From Verrucomicrobiota bacterium (GTDB lineage: Bacteria; Verrucomicrobiota; Verrucomicrobiia; Opitutales; Opitutaceae): a DNA stretch of 64,000 nucleotides. Under the pieces are notes generated by a model, which was given only the letters and a program-made list of their open reading frames with translations, was not told the DNA's origin and did not search any database. Positions 1 through 9,240 of the stretch are shown here, one piece after another. The stretch lies in assembly GCA_014584295.1 (NCBI GenBank), contig JACTNC010000051.1, forward strand, positions 86,866 through 150,865. Direction: 5' to 3'. The position numbers and the translations under genes are program-made. The stretch's first letter is position 1. Every line of letters begins with the position of its first letter.

Positions 1-1
1 C

Positions 2-415
2 AACGATTTTTGTCTACGAAAGCAGGTGGACCTCACAGAGACCTATCCCTTCATTGCCAGCTATATCGGCCGCCCGCGGCTTTTCATGCGTGATGGACGA
101 TTTTATCTGATTGGCCGAAACTGGACGCAGCTGCCTGATTCCTCACCGGTCCGGGAGAGTGGCGGCCTTGGTCCACACTTTCCCGGGGCTATGAAGCTTT
201 GTCTCTTCCGCATTGATGCGGAGAACCTGACAGTCGTCGATGCGGTGGTCCTCGATAATGCGGAAGGAGCCAATGTCACCGATGGTTATTATCCGGTGCC
301 CTATTTTGTGGAACGCGACGGACGTACATTGTTTTGCGTTGTAGATTACAAGGGCATCGATAAGCGCCCACCGCAGATTGTCGAATTTGAGTTTCAGTGG
401 GAGGAAGTCCGCTGA
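2..415 (+). CDS. C-terminal part of a glycosidase/sialidase-like protein (5' end outside window)
   Basis: The frame is open from base 2 and no start codon lies upstream of an internal GTG at 26, so the gene begins outside the window and only about 137 C-terminal residues are visible. The segment has beta-propeller-like strands (for example RPRLFMRDGRFYLIGRNW and the DGYYPVPYF / FCVVDYKG stretch) of the kind seen in sialidase/BNR and five-bladed glycosidase folds. It ends 32 bases before the FAD oxidoreductase gene on the same strand, so the two are probably cotranscribed. Together with the aldolase, kelch protein and MFS transporter nearby, a role in releasing or handling a sugar acid is plausible. 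The exact enzyme family cannot be set from this fragment. Confidence 0.6.
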   Translation, partial: NDFCLRKQVDLTETYPFIASYIGRPRLFMRDGRFYLIGRNWTQLPDSSPVRESGGLGPHFPGAMKLCLFRIDAENLTVVDAVVLDNAEGANVTDGYYPVPYFVERDGRTLFCVVDYKGIDKRPPQIVEFEFQWEEVR

Positions 416-447
416 AAGTGCGATTCCCTGCACTTCTGCGCTAAGTC

Positions 448-2409
448 ATGAGCGCTTGCTCGCAACAAACTCTTGATTGCGACTTGCTCGTTGCTGGCGG
501 CGGTCTGGCGGGTGTGGTGTGTGCCTTGGCAGCAGCGCGGCTCGGCGTGCGTGTCATCCTATGTCAGGATCGTGCAGTGTTGGGAGGCAACGCATCGAGT
601 GAGGTGCGTATGCACGTTGTCGGGGCAACGGGCCTGAAGGGCGGGTATGCGCTTGAGACGGAACTGCGCGAGGGTGGAATAGTGGAGGAAATCCGCCTCG
701 ATCTTGCGGTGCACAATCCACAGCGCTCAGCGGCAATGATGGATCTGATGCTCTATGACAAATGCCGACGTGAACCTAATCTCACGCTGATGATGAATAC
801 CACTGTTGACGGAGCCGAGGTGGTCGATGGTCTGGTGCGCTCGGCAACAGCGACTCGAGCTTCTACAGAGGATCATTTTCGCATCACCGCCCGCATTTTT
901 GCCGATTGTACCGGCGACGGGCGACTTGGACTTGAAGCGGGCGCGCCTTTCCGGTTTGGCCGTGAGGACCGAGCGGAGTTCGGGGAGCAGTTGGCGATGG
1001 AAAAAGCCGACACGAAAACGCTTGGGTCTACCATTCTCTTTCAGGCACGTCGTCACGAGCGACCGATGCCATTCATCGCGCCTCCATGGGTGCGAAAATT
1101 CCGGTCGGATGACTTCAAGCTCCGCCCTTTTGGTTGCGCTGGCTCCGACCTGGGCCTCGAGTATGGCTACTGGTGGGCAGAGTGGGGTGGCTGTCTCAAT
1201 ACTATAAAAGACAATGAGAGAATCCGTGATGAGTTGCTCGCCATCACACTCGGTGTTTGGAATCACATCAAGAACGAGTCGGGTTTGGATGTAGGCTGTT
1301 GGGCACTTGAATGGATCGGCTTTCTCCCAGGCAAACGCGAGAGCCGACGCTTCACTGGATTGCACGTTCTAACAGAGCGGGATGTCATCGAGTCCCCGAC
1401 TTTCCCTGACGCAATCGCCTATGGTGGCTGGCCTATAGACACGCACCCTCCCGAAGGTGTCGATGTCCCCGATCTCGCACCGTGCGAGCAGCATCACCTG
1501 CCATACCTCTATGACATTCCGTTGCGCTCATGCATTTCGGAGGGACCTGCCAACCTGATGTTTGCTGGCCGTAACATCTCGGCAACACATATCGCCTTTG
1601 CATCAACGCGTGTCATGGCCACGTGTGCTGTCATCGGCCAAGGGGTTGGCACTGCGGCAGCACATGCGATTCGCGCTGGATTGACCCCGAGAGCGCTTGT
1701 CGCTCGACCAGACTTGCTGAGAATCGTTCAACAGCGTCTCCTCCGCGACGACTGTTATCTTATCGGAGTGCTAAACGCGGATGCCGATGATCTCGTGCGC
1801 AGAGCGGATCTTATTACTGCTTCGAGTCATCAGTCGGGAGCTGAACCTGGTCAGATACGTAGCGGTCAGACACGTGCAGTGCATGGCAGACCGCTCGTGT
1901 CATCCGCTCCAGCCGATGGCAGATCCCCGGCTCATGTGCTTTCAGATGGCATAGAGGGAACGCGTGCGCATGTAACCTGCGCCCCTCCAGGTCGTGCGCA
2001 TCCAGGGCTTCACCGCTGGATGAGCGATCCGAGCCATGGGTTTCCGGCGTGGCTGGAGATTCGTTGGAACAGGCCTGTTTCCATGCAACAGGTGCAGATT
2101 GTGTTTGATACCGGACAACACCGACATCTCACCCTATCCCAGGCTGACGGATATACGGCATCAATGCAATGGGGGCGGCCACAGGCCGAAACCGTGCGTG
2201 AATACAGTCTATTTTGGCTTGATGGCACTGTATGGTGTGAATGCCTGAACGAGACCGCCAATTACCAACGTCTGCGCAGGCATGATCTTCCGCTGCCGAT
2301 CAGTACAACTGGTCTAAGAATCGAGGTGTATGCAACGAACGGATTGGATCATGCTCGCATCTTCGAAGTTCGCGCCTATTCCGCTGCGACGACAGGGGAA
2401 CGGAAATGA
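448..2409 (+). CDS. FAD-dependent oxidoreductase (FAD_oxidored family) with C-terminal beta-sandwich
   Basis: The 653-residue protein opens with a Rossmann dinucleotide-binding motif (LLVAGGGLAGVVCALAAARL, about residues 14-33) followed by GGNASSEVRMHVVGATG, typical of the FAD_oxidored (PF12831) group found in polysaccharide and sugar-acid loci. A second conserved patch, NLMFAGRNISATHIAFASTR (about residues 369-388), is the usual FAD-binding C-terminal motif of this group. After about residue 480 the sequence turns into a discoidin-like beta-sandwich that may bind sugar. No signal peptide is seen. The stop overlaps the start of the MFS gene by four bases (ATGA), which indicates translational coupling. 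The substrate is unknown; oxidation of an imported sugar or sugar acid is inferred from the neighbours. Confidence 0.85.
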   Translation: MSACSQQTLDCDLLVAGGGLAGVVCALAAARLGVRVILCQDRAVLGGNASSEVRMHVVGATGLKGGYALETELREGGIVEEIRLDLAVHNPQRSAAMMDLMLYDKCRREPNLTLMMNTTVDGAEVVDGLVRSATATRASTEDHFRITARIFADCTGDGRLGLEAGAPFRFGREDRAEFGEQLAMEKADTKTLGSTILFQARRHERPMPFIAPPWVRKFRSDDFKLRPFGCAGSDLGLEYGYWWAEWGGCLNTIKDNERIRDELLAITLGVWNHIKNESGLDVGCWALEWIGFLPGKRESRRFTGLHVLTERDVIESPTFPDAIAYGGWPIDTHPPEGVDVPDLAPCEQHHLPYLYDIPLRSCISEGPANLMFAGRNISATHIAFASTRVMATCAVIGQGVGTAAAHAIRAGLTPRALVARPDLLRIVQQRLLRDDCYLIGVLNADADDLVRRADLITASSHQSGAEPGQIRSGQTRAVHGRPLVSSAPADGRSPAHVLSDGIEGTRAHVTCAPPGRAHPGLHRWMSDPSHGFPAWLEIRWNRPVSMQQVQIVFDTGQHRHLTLSQADGYTASMQWGRPQAETVREYSLFWLDGTVWCECLNETANYQRLRRHDLPLPISTTGLRIEVYATNGLDHARIFEVRAYSAATTGERK

Positions 2410-3713
2410 AGGTCTCCTTGATTGCCCCAATGGCCTGTGCTGAAACAGGGCCATTTTATCGACAGCCTCGCTGGCAGATGGTGGCCTTTCTCTCTGTGGC
2501 CTCAGGAGTGAATTATGCCGACCGCATGGCCTTGCCATCCATCTTGCCTGCCTTACGCGCAGAGCTTGGCCTTTCAGATGTGGCGTTGGGGATGCTGAGT
2601 TCCGTTTTTCTTTGGGCATATGCTCTCGGTTCTCCCGTTGCCGGCAGCTTGGCGGACAAAGTTTCTCGCACTCGTGTGGTTGTATGGAGTCTCGTTGCAT
2701 GGAGTATGGTTACGGCGCTTATGAGCATGGCGGGCCGATTCGAAACGCTCTTGGTGCTGCGTGGAGCCATGGGCGCGTTCGAATGCCTCTTTCTCCCGGC
2801 TGCTTTTGCGCTCATTGCCCAGCACCACACATTGGCAACACGTGCACGTGCGATGAGTTTGATTTCAATTGGCGTAAACGGAGGGATTGTAATCGGTGGA
2901 TCGGCAGCAGGCTTTCTGGCAGAACACTGGGGCTGGCGAATCGCGTTCGTTACATTCGGAGCATCCGGGCTGATCCTTGCGCTCGGGAGCGGACGATTTC
3001 TGCCCAAGGGAATTGGGGTGGATGCAGAAGTGAAGTGGAGCGATGCGATGCGCCCCTCGTTGCTGTCAACGCTTCGCTATCTTGCCGGGGTGCGCTCCTA
3101 TTACGCCATTCTCTTTGAATCAATGATGTCGGGTATGGGTATGTGGATTTTCTTCAGTTGGCTGCCGCTATTTTTCCGCGATTCGTTTGGTCTCTCCCTG
3201 GCGCAGGCAGGGTTTGCCGGGACTTTCATGCTGCAGGTTAGCGTACTGATCGGTATCGCAATTGGCGGTTGGATTTCCGACCGGCTCGCAATACACGGAC
3301 CGGAGCGTCGCCTGCTGGCCTACGGAGGATGCTATCTCATCGCTGCGCCATCGCTTCTTCTATTCCTGACCGATTCAAGCTTTGCTAGCATTGTGATAGC
3401 GATCTCTTGGTTCTCTTTGTTTCGGGGTATCGGCCAAGCGAATCACAATCCCATACTTTGCGAGATTGTTCCCGAACATATGCGATCGTCGGCGATTGGT
3501 CTTATGAATGCCTGTTTGACCGGCGCAGGTGGCTGCGGCGTGTTGCTGGCCGGCTTGCTTAAGGGTGCGTTCGGCCTGCAAGCGATCTTTGCCTGCGTAG
3601 CTGGACTCTTTTCGTTTGCGGGGATAACCTTGCTGCTTGCCTACCGCTTCACTACTAGAGAGGACGTTCGCCGGGCGCGGCGAGCTGAGGCCGAAAGATC
3701 TTCTGCGGTGTAA
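2406..3713 (+). CDS. MFS transporter (anion/sugar-acid symporter-like)
   Basis: This is a 435-residue, strongly hydrophobic protein with about twelve predicted membrane segments. The first cytoplasmic loop carries an MFS motif-A variant (GSLADKVSRTRVVVW, about residues 79-93), and a second copy (GGWISDRLA) sits at the start of the second half. The N-terminal part (NYADRMALPSILPALRAELG) resembles the anion:cation symporter branch that includes hexuronate and sialate carriers. The start codon overlaps the stop of the oxidoreductase gene. It probably brings the substrate of this locus across the inner membrane; the substrate itself is inference. Confidence 0.85.
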   Translation: MKVSLIAPMACAETGPFYRQPRWQMVAFLSVASGVNYADRMALPSILPALRAELGLSDVALGMLSSVFLWAYALGSPVAGSLADKVSRTRVVVWSLVAWSMVTALMSMAGRFETLLVLRGAMGAFECLFLPAAFALIAQHHTLATRARAMSLISIGVNGGIVIGGSAAGFLAEHWGWRIAFVTFGASGLILALGSGRFLPKGIGVDAEVKWSDAMRPSLLSTLRYLAGVRSYYAILFESMMSGMGMWIFFSWLPLFFRDSFGLSLAQAGFAGTFMLQVSVLIGIAIGGWISDRLAIHGPERRLLAYGGCYLIAAPSLLLFLTDSSFASIVIAISWFSLFRGIGQANHNPILCEIVPEHMRSSAIGLMNACLTGAGGCGVLLAGLLKGAFGLQAIFACVAGLFSFAGITLLLAYRFTTREDVRRARRAEAERSSAV

Positions 3714-3742
3714 TGGGTGCGCCTAACGCGATTCATGCGGGT

Positions 3743-4870
3743 TTATTGGTGTAGAGCGGCATGGCGCAATAACCCGGATACAGTGGCGCGAAAAACCCGG
3801 TCGGAACGATGGCGCGGTGAATCTTCGCCACCGAGTACATAGACTTCGTTTTCAAGTCGCACCAAACCGGCCAGCATCACACCGATTGGCAGATCAGGAA
3901 CGATATGGTAAGTATCTCGTATCGTATCGTAAACGAAGCATGAGGAGATAACTCGCGGGCCCCCGGGCATATCGCGATGACCTCCTGCGAGCAGAATGTA
4001 TCTTTCATCGAGAGCAAGGGCGCCGACGCCTCGGGCAGAGCAGGGTGCAGATGTAAGTGCACGCCATATGTGTGCCGTGGGATTGTAGCTCCATGCCTCT
4101 TTGACATTGATTAACCTGCGTTGATTTGCGTCCCACCGACCGCCAGTGAAGGCCCAAACGTGGCCCCCTGCCGCGGCAAGTGCGACATGAATGCAAGGTC
4201 CGCCAGGAAATTTTGAAAGGGATATGATTGACTTTGATGCGAGGTCGATTGCTTGAAATTGCGCAGTCGCTCGCGCGACGGTGCTCAGGTCCGGTGTTCC
4301 CCCAAGGATGTAGAGCCTGTTGTCCAGAAGGGCGCTTCCTGCGTAAGCAACGGGATGCGGCAGGATGATTTCATTTGTTGTTTGGTCTGCGCGGTCCGAG
4401 CGAGTGCTATTCCCGTCGCTCCCCCCCCAAGCAACCAATCGCGCTTGCCATGCGGCGAACGGGCCGAAGGCAAAGGGACGTGCCCAGGACGGCTGATCTT
4501 CCCAATGGTTTGTGCGAGGATTGTAGACTGCGACAGTCGCCAAAGTGACTTTGGACTTGCCGATCCATTGAGTTCCCCCTGCGACCATGACATTGGTACC
4601 GATGGTACCAACAGCGAAACCGGCGAGACCAATCGGAAGTGGGGCGACCGATTCCCACGTTTCCTCTGCTCGGGAAAAGGAGACTCCGAGAGAGCAACAC
4701 AGGAAGAGCCAAACTGACATGACAACGGACTGACAGGTCGAGTTGCAAAGAGCACTTTGGCGCCCGAGGTTGAATTCCATTGTCTTGATGGCACGCTGCA
4801 GCCCGAAGAATTCATTCGGACCATGCCAGGCATCGGCAGCTACAAGCTGGCTGGAGGATGCGTTTGACAT
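3743..4870 (-). CDS. Secreted kelch-repeat protein (N-acetylneuraminate epimerase-like)
   Basis: The protein has repeated kelch blades: AVGTIGTNVMVAGG, ARLVAWGG, LLDNRLYILGG, GGHVWAFTGG, YILLAGG and NEVYVLGG. Six such glycine pairs predict a six-bladed propeller like NanM, which interconverts sialic acid anomers. A clear signal peptide begins at an internal Met (residue 51, base 4720: MSVWLFLCCSLGVSFSRAEE), so the functional start may be 4720 or the Met at 4780 rather than 4870. The gene follows the aldolase gene on the same strand and ends 29 bases from the convergent MFS gene. A periplasmic mutarotase or epimerase role is inferred from the aldolase and regulator next to it. Confidence 0.75.
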   Translation of the reverse strand: MSNASSSQLVAADAWHGPNEFFGLQRAIKTMEFNLGRQSALCNSTCQSVVMSVWLFLCCSLGVSFSRAEETWESVAPLPIGLAGFAVGTIGTNVMVAGGTQWIGKSKVTLATVAVYNPRTNHWEDQPSWARPFAFGPFAAWQARLVAWGGSDGNSTRSDRADQTTNEIILPHPVAYAGSALLDNRLYILGGTPDLSTVARATAQFQAIDLASKSIISLSKFPGGPCIHVALAAAGGHVWAFTGGRWDANQRRLINVKEAWSYNPTAHIWRALTSAPCSARGVGALALDERYILLAGGHRDMPGGPRVISSCFVYDTIRDTYHIVPDLPIGVMLAGLVRLENEVYVLGGEDSPRHRSDRVFRATVSGLLRHAALHQ

Positions 4871-4937
4871 TGTTTATCGTCGAGCCGTTATCACCATTGG
4901 TCGGTGCGCAGGCATTGTGTTGGCGAGGTAAGGGGGG

Positions 4938-5867
4938 TTATTGCATCTTTGCGGGTGACCACCCAGCGGGAAGTCCTGCTTGAAATCGGGAGAATGCACT
5001 GTCGTCCGGATAGGAGTATGGCGGCAACAGACGGAGAGGGAAGTCGGAGAATTCCGCTTTCAGCAGCAGTTTGTCGTAGGCACCGTCGATGTGGGTCACT
5101 GTCGGATCGATTGCAGACTTGAGCGCGCGGTGGACTGCGCGAAACTCTTCCGCAAGGACTGCGAGTTGTGGACCGCGAGCGTCATGATAGGCAATACCCT
5201 TGCGGTGGTTGCTGGCAGAGAGCGCGGCGAGCAGGCCGCACTCATGGGTGTCTCGCATCGCGGCATAGCCAAATTCAGTGAAGAAACACTGTAAGGTCGG
5301 CGCCTTTGTCAGAATGTCCGAGAACGCTTGGGTGTTTTCGCCACCCATTTTGACTGCAACAAGGTTGGGGTGTGCGTGAGCGAGCCGCGCATAAGCATTG
5401 CCATCCAACAAACGTTTTGAACGCGCAAGGTTGTAGTGGAGAAAATGGCAGTCAGGAAAGCGCCCGCAGGTCTCGGCAAAGAAACGGTCGGTCTCAAGGT
5501 CCGTCAGAGCACCCCAACTCGGGAGCGAAAGCTGGAAGCTACGGAAATCCATTTCACGCCCAAGTGCGATTCGCTCGACAATGGTACCGAGCGACAGGCT
5601 AATGATTCCGATCATCGGTTCGGCTGCTGCTGGAAGCGTTTCGCGGAAAGTGCGCAGGATCGCTTTATACTGGCGGTCAGTAACCGCGTAGCCTTCGCCG
5701 GCGGTGCCGAAAAGATAGACATGTGGGGTGAAGTCTTTCACAAGCCTTACGACCACCCGACTAAAAAGTGAGTCATCGAATTCATCGCGCTCCGTCCATG
5801 GGATTGGACATGTCGCTAAGATGACAGGAGGGTAACGCTTGGAGACATTCATAAACAGGACATACAT
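4938..5867 (-). CDS. Dihydrodipicolinate synthase / N-acetylneuraminate lyase family aldolase
   Basis: The 309-residue protein is the usual length for class I aldolases of the DapA/NanA superfamily. Visible signatures are the phosphate/carboxylate-binding loop variant FGTAGEGYAV (GTxGE in the family, about residues 54-63), a catalytic Tyr in FLHYNLARS and the Schiff-base Lys in NLVAVKMGGEN. It is therefore likely to cleave or form a pyruvate-linked sugar acid in the cytoplasm. The divergence of the loops from true DapA and the neighbouring kelch protein and transporter argue for catabolic use rather than lysine biosynthesis. The gene is divergent from the regulator gene, with a 60-base shared intergenic region that carries palindromes. 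Confidence 0.8.
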   Translation of the reverse strand: MYVLFMNVSKRYPPVILATCPIPWTERDEFDDSLFSRVVVRLVKDFTPHVYLFGTAGEGYAVTDRQYKAILRTFRETLPAAAEPMIGIISLSLGTIVERIALGREMDFRSFQLSLPSWGALTDLETDRFFAETCGRFPDCHFLHYNLARSKRLLDGNAYARLAHAHPNLVAVKMGGENTQAFSDILTKAPTLQCFFTEFGYAAMRDTHECGLLAALSASNHRKGIAYHDARGPQLAVLAEEFRAVHRALKSAIDPTVTHIDGAYDKLLLKAEFSDFPLRLLPPYSYPDDSAFSRFQAGLPAGWSPAKMQ

Positions 5868-5927
5868 CTGTTGCGTAACAAAATTATCTCGCCAATCGAA
5901 GGTAACTACTGAACCACTAGTGAAACA
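5868..5927. promoter_or_regulatory. Divergent control region with two palindromes
   Basis: The 60 bases between the aldolase and regulator starts contain TGTTGCGTAACA at 5869-5880 (an inverted repeat with one mismatched pair, touching the aldolase start) and the perfect 8-base palindrome CACTAGTG at 5915-5922, five bases before the regulator start. Both sit where a repressor would block either gene. Operators of GntR/LacI-type proteins are usually such short dyads. Binding is inferred from position and symmetry. Confidence 0.5.
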
Positions 5928-7043
5928 ATGCCAAACTCCAAGTCCTCTGTTACATCACCATTAGGTAGTCTGCCCGCAGGTGTGGGGGTGGTCGGGCTCG
6001 AGGCTGCATTGCGGCAGATTGCCACGCGTAAGACCTGGGATGTGCAGCAGCCGTTGCCGACCACGCGCGAACTCGGAATTCGTTACGGTATTTCCAATGC
6101 AAGCTCCTGCCGCCTCTTGAAACGATTGAACGATGAGGATGTGCTCTGGCGGCGGGAAAACGGTCGTTATTATTTGGCAGAGGGCCGAGATCTTTTTGAG
6201 CGCCGGAAGCCGTATGCCTGTTTGCTTCGGAAGCTGCAAAACTGGAGTCGCATCTATCAAGGAATCATGAGCGGATTCAGCCAAGCGTTTGGCCGCAACC
6301 GGGCTGGAATGCTATTCGTGCATAATGAGGCACTCGTTCGCCATGCCGATACGGCGCATCCTCCATTGCATGCGGGGCCACCGGCGCAACGCGAGGCGTT
6401 GACAGAGTTTTTCCGCGACACCAAGGACCAGGTGGGTGGCATCCTTCTCGACGATATATGGCTCGATGAGGTCTTGGAGGATTTTGCTGATCAGCTAGGC
6501 AATGCAGTGATCGTCTGTCGGCCAACACGATTGCGGGGGTTGGCGAGCGTTGCAGTTGATTTTCATATGAGCGCTATCTTGGCTGTTGGGCATCTTTTTG
6601 CCCGTGGCTATGAGCAGATCTACATTGCGGTGCCATTTCAGGGGGCCGCCCCCGTCGACCTCATGTGCGCTGCTGCACAACGGGCAGCTGTAACGCTCGG
6701 CCGGGCGATTGATGAACAGAATATCTGTCTCGTGGCTACTCCGGAAGAAAGAACGGTTTTCATCAACCGCCTAAAGGTGGCACGTTGCCGAGTGGGGGTA
6801 TTTTGTCCTGAAGATAACGTGGCTCTGATATTGCGACGTAGTCTCCGTGAGGGAGGTATCGCATGTCCAGAAGTGGTTGGCATAATCTCAGGTATGGGCA
6901 CCGATATCGTATCCGACCAGAATATGACTACGCTGAAGATTGACTTCGAAAGCATCGGACGCGAAGCGGGCGAAATTCTTGCAGAAGGCACGCATCGAAC
7001 TACGACGCTTCCTGCTGCGTTAGTAATTGGGCAAACAACCTGA
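5928..7043 (+). CDS. GntR-type HTH regulator with LacI-like ligand-binding domain
   Basis: Residues 20-90 form a winged helix of the GntR kind (PLPTTRELGIRYGISNASSC, then RLLKRLNDEDVLWRRENGRYYL). Residues 95-371 have the alternating alpha/beta pattern of the periplasmic-binding-protein-like sensor found in LacI/AraR-type repressors (VGGILLDDIW, GHLFARGYEQIYIAVP, TTLKIDFESIGREAGEIL). It probably senses the sugar or sugar acid handled by the flanking genes and controls both divergent transcripts through the dyads in the shared intergenic region. The start is an ATG with no competing upstream start. Confidence 0.85.
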   Translation: MPNSKSSVTSPLGSLPAGVGVVGLEAALRQIATRKTWDVQQPLPTTRELGIRYGISNASSCRLLKRLNDEDVLWRRENGRYYLAEGRDLFERRKPYACLLRKLQNWSRIYQGIMSGFSQAFGRNRAGMLFVHNEALVRHADTAHPPLHAGPPAQREALTEFFRDTKDQVGGILLDDIWLDEVLEDFADQLGNAVIVCRPTRLRGLASVAVDFHMSAILAVGHLFARGYEQIYIAVPFQGAAPVDLMCAAAQRAAVTLGRAIDEQNICLVATPEERTVFINRLKVARCRVGVFCPEDNVALILRRSLREGGIACPEVVGIISGMGTDIVSDQNMTTLKIDFESIGREAGEILAEGTHRTTTLPAALVIGQTT

Positions 7044-7312
7044 GCCTTTTCGGTGTCGAATCCAGTCTTTCAATTTTCGAGCTATCCTTGGGTATATGGA
7101 AGGAGATGCTTGCATACGAAGCAACGGCTTAACAAATCATACGAAATTTCCCTGCAAGTGTCCGTCTTTGAAATAGCGTGCCCCGATCCAGTTCAATCAC
7201 ACTAAAGCATATTTACTCAGATATCGACTTCTCTCGCGGCATGCCTGAGCGATTCAGGCAATTCTTTGTGTAACCTCATCAAGCCTTTCCGGGTATTGAG
7301 AGTTTCACATCC

Positions 7313-8239
7313 ATGCCTCCGATCATCGAAACCCAGGGCCTGAGCAAGCGCTTCGGCGGGCAGCAGGCCTTGGATCGGATCGATCTTCGGATTGAGCCAG
7401 GAACGATCGGATTGCTCGGTCCCAATGGCGCCGGCAAATCGACGCTCATCCGCTGCCTCCTGCAGTTGGAGGCGAAAGATTCAGGGAGCGCCTCGCTGCT
7501 GGGGCAGGACATCGATGTGCATGGTCGTGAAGTGCGCAAACGCGTGGGGTATGCGCCTGAGCAGGACTGCCACATTCCCGGCATGGCGGGCTGCGAATAC
7601 GTCACCTATTGCGCGCAATTGTCAGGCCTGCCCTTTGCCGCAGCCCGTCAGCGTGCGCATGAGATGCTGGATTTTGTCGGCATGGGACAGGAGCGGTATC
7701 GTCTCGTGGAGACCTATTCCACGGGCATGAAGCAGCGCATCAAGATTGCGCAGGCTATCGTGCATGATCCGGAGCTGGTTTTCCTCGACGAGCCCACGAA
7801 CGGCCTGGATCCGGAAGGCCAGGCGCACATCCTCGACTTGATCGGGCGCATCTGGAAGGAGTCGGGAATCAGCGTGGTTCTGTCGTCGCATCTCCTGCCC
7901 GATGTCGACCGCATCTGTGAACAGATCGTCATCGTTGCGCGCGGCAGGGTGGTGGTTCATGACCGCTTGCAGGAACTTAAGCGCCGCAGGAAACCCGTTG
8001 CAGAGCTTTCGGTTCAGGGCGGCGTCCCTGAATTGATCGAGGCGTTTTCCCGGAACGGTTGGCCGAGCGAGCTGCTCAGCAACGGCCGCATCCGTGTTTC
8101 GCATGGGCAGGAATCGCTCAACCCCATGATTGCGTTCCTGAGTGAGAGACGGATCGCACCGATTGAAATCAAGGCCAGTCCGAACGCCCTGCAGGAATTT
8201 TTCCTTCAGGCGCTGCGCGATCAGGGGACGACGCCATGA
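7313..8239 (+). CDS. ABC transporter ATP-binding protein
   Basis: The 308-residue protein contains a Walker A (LLGPNGAGKST, about residues 35-45), a signature-type segment (YSTGMKQRIKIAQA), Walker B with catalytic Glu (LVFLDEPTNGLDP) and an H-loop (VVLSSHLLPD). The C-terminal extension of about 90 residues is usual for ABC-2 exporters. The gene heads a four-gene operon, ATPase-permease-ATPase-permease, in which each pair overlaps by four bases. Exporters of this type move lipids, drugs or polysaccharides; the cargo is not shown by the sequence. The 269 bases upstream hold no gene that I can support. Confidence 0.9.
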   Translation: MPPIIETQGLSKRFGGQQALDRIDLRIEPGTIGLLGPNGAGKSTLIRCLLQLEAKDSGSASLLGQDIDVHGREVRKRVGYAPEQDCHIPGMAGCEYVTYCAQLSGLPFAAARQRAHEMLDFVGMGQERYRLVETYSTGMKQRIKIAQAIVHDPELVFLDEPTNGLDPEGQAHILDLIGRIWKESGISVVLSSHLLPDVDRICEQIVIVARGRVVVHDRLQELKRRRKPVAELSVQGGVPELIEAFSRNGWPSELLSNGRIRVSHGQESLNPMIAFLSERRIAPIEIKASPNALQEFFLQALRDQGTTP

Positions 8240-9240
8240 GCATTCGCGCACAGGACTACCAGCATTGGAAGGGGACCTCGACCTCCATCTGGCGGCGGAG
8301 ATGGACGATCACGAGTTATGGGCTGAGGCTGTGCTGGCGCTCGAAACTGCTTCGGGGAATATTCGCGATCGCATGGGTGTGCGCGCTGGCTGTTGTCGCG
8401 TTTCATTTCCTGATCGGTCAGCTCCTCTCCACGGACAGCACCTTGGCGTCGTTTGTCGCGAGCACGTTTGGACGCAAGGCCAAGGCCATCCTTGATGGCG
8501 TCACGGCTTGGATCCTGCTCTATCCGGAAATCACCGTCGACGGTCTTTTCCGCATAACCTTGTTCTCCGTGACGACCCTCTACGGGACGCTTTGCTGTCT
8601 GGCCGTGGCGCTGTTTGTGCCAAAGCTCATTTCCCAGGACCTGTCGAGTCGCGCGGTTCTGATCTACAACTCCAAGGCGTTGACCCGCACGGACTATCTC
8701 GCAGGAAAATTTGGTATCGTGTTTGTGCTGCTGGGAGGGATCATGATTGCGCCGCTGGCGTTCGTCTGGTTCGCATCGAATGTCCTGTCCCCCGACTGGT
8801 CCTTCTTCTGGCACGGATTTCCCGCGCTGCTGCGGGCGATGGCCGCTGGTGTCGTAACGGTGGTTTCCCTCAGCGCTTTTGCACTCGCAGTGTCTTCGTT
8901 GGTCAGAAAATCCGGAGCCGCGACCGCGCTATGGATCGTCCTCTGGCTCGTGTCAGGATTCGTGGCAGAGGCGGCGAGCCACGTGTTCCCGTGGGGTCGC
9001 TGTCTCAGTCCGATCAATTGCCTGCGTGAAGTGACCCGCGGGCTCTATGATCTCAAGGGCGTGCTGGAGAGCGCGAAGGGCTCTCTACCGTTTTTTGAAT
9101 CGATGCTCAAGGCGCTTCCGGCAAAAACTGCGAGCGCCGTGGAGACCATGCCGGGGGGCTCATGGATGCCGATCCTGTTCCTCGCTGGATTCCTCGGAGT
9201 CTCGATCTTGGCGATCAACAAACGCATCTCCAACGAATGA
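8236..9240 (+). CDS. ABC-2 type permease
   Basis: This 334-residue protein has about six hydrophobic segments (for example IFAIAWVCALAVVAFHFLIG near the N-terminus, LFSVTTLYGTLCCLAVALFV and MPILFLAGFLGVSILAI near the C-terminus), separated by a large loop, as in ABC-2 permeases. Its start overlaps the stop of the ATPase gene (ATGA) and its own stop overlaps the next ATPase gene, so it should assemble with the first ATPase. The segment NSKALTRTDYLAGKFGIVF resembles the coupling region that follows the second membrane helix in GldF/NosY-like permeases. Confidence 0.8.
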   Translation: MSIRAQDYQHWKGTSTSIWRRRWTITSYGLRLCWRSKLLRGIFAIAWVCALAVVAFHFLIGQLLSTDSTLASFVASTFGRKAKAILDGVTAWILLYPEITVDGLFRITLFSVTTLYGTLCCLAVALFVPKLISQDLSSRAVLIYNSKALTRTDYLAGKFGIVFVLLGGIMIAPLAFVWFASNVLSPDWSFFWHGFPALLRAMAAGVVTVVSLSAFALAVSSLVRKSGAATALWIVLWLVSGFVAEAASHVFPWGRCLSPINCLREVTRGLYDLKGVLESAKGSLPFFESMLKALPAKTASAVETMPGGSWMPILFLAGFLGVSILAINKRISNE

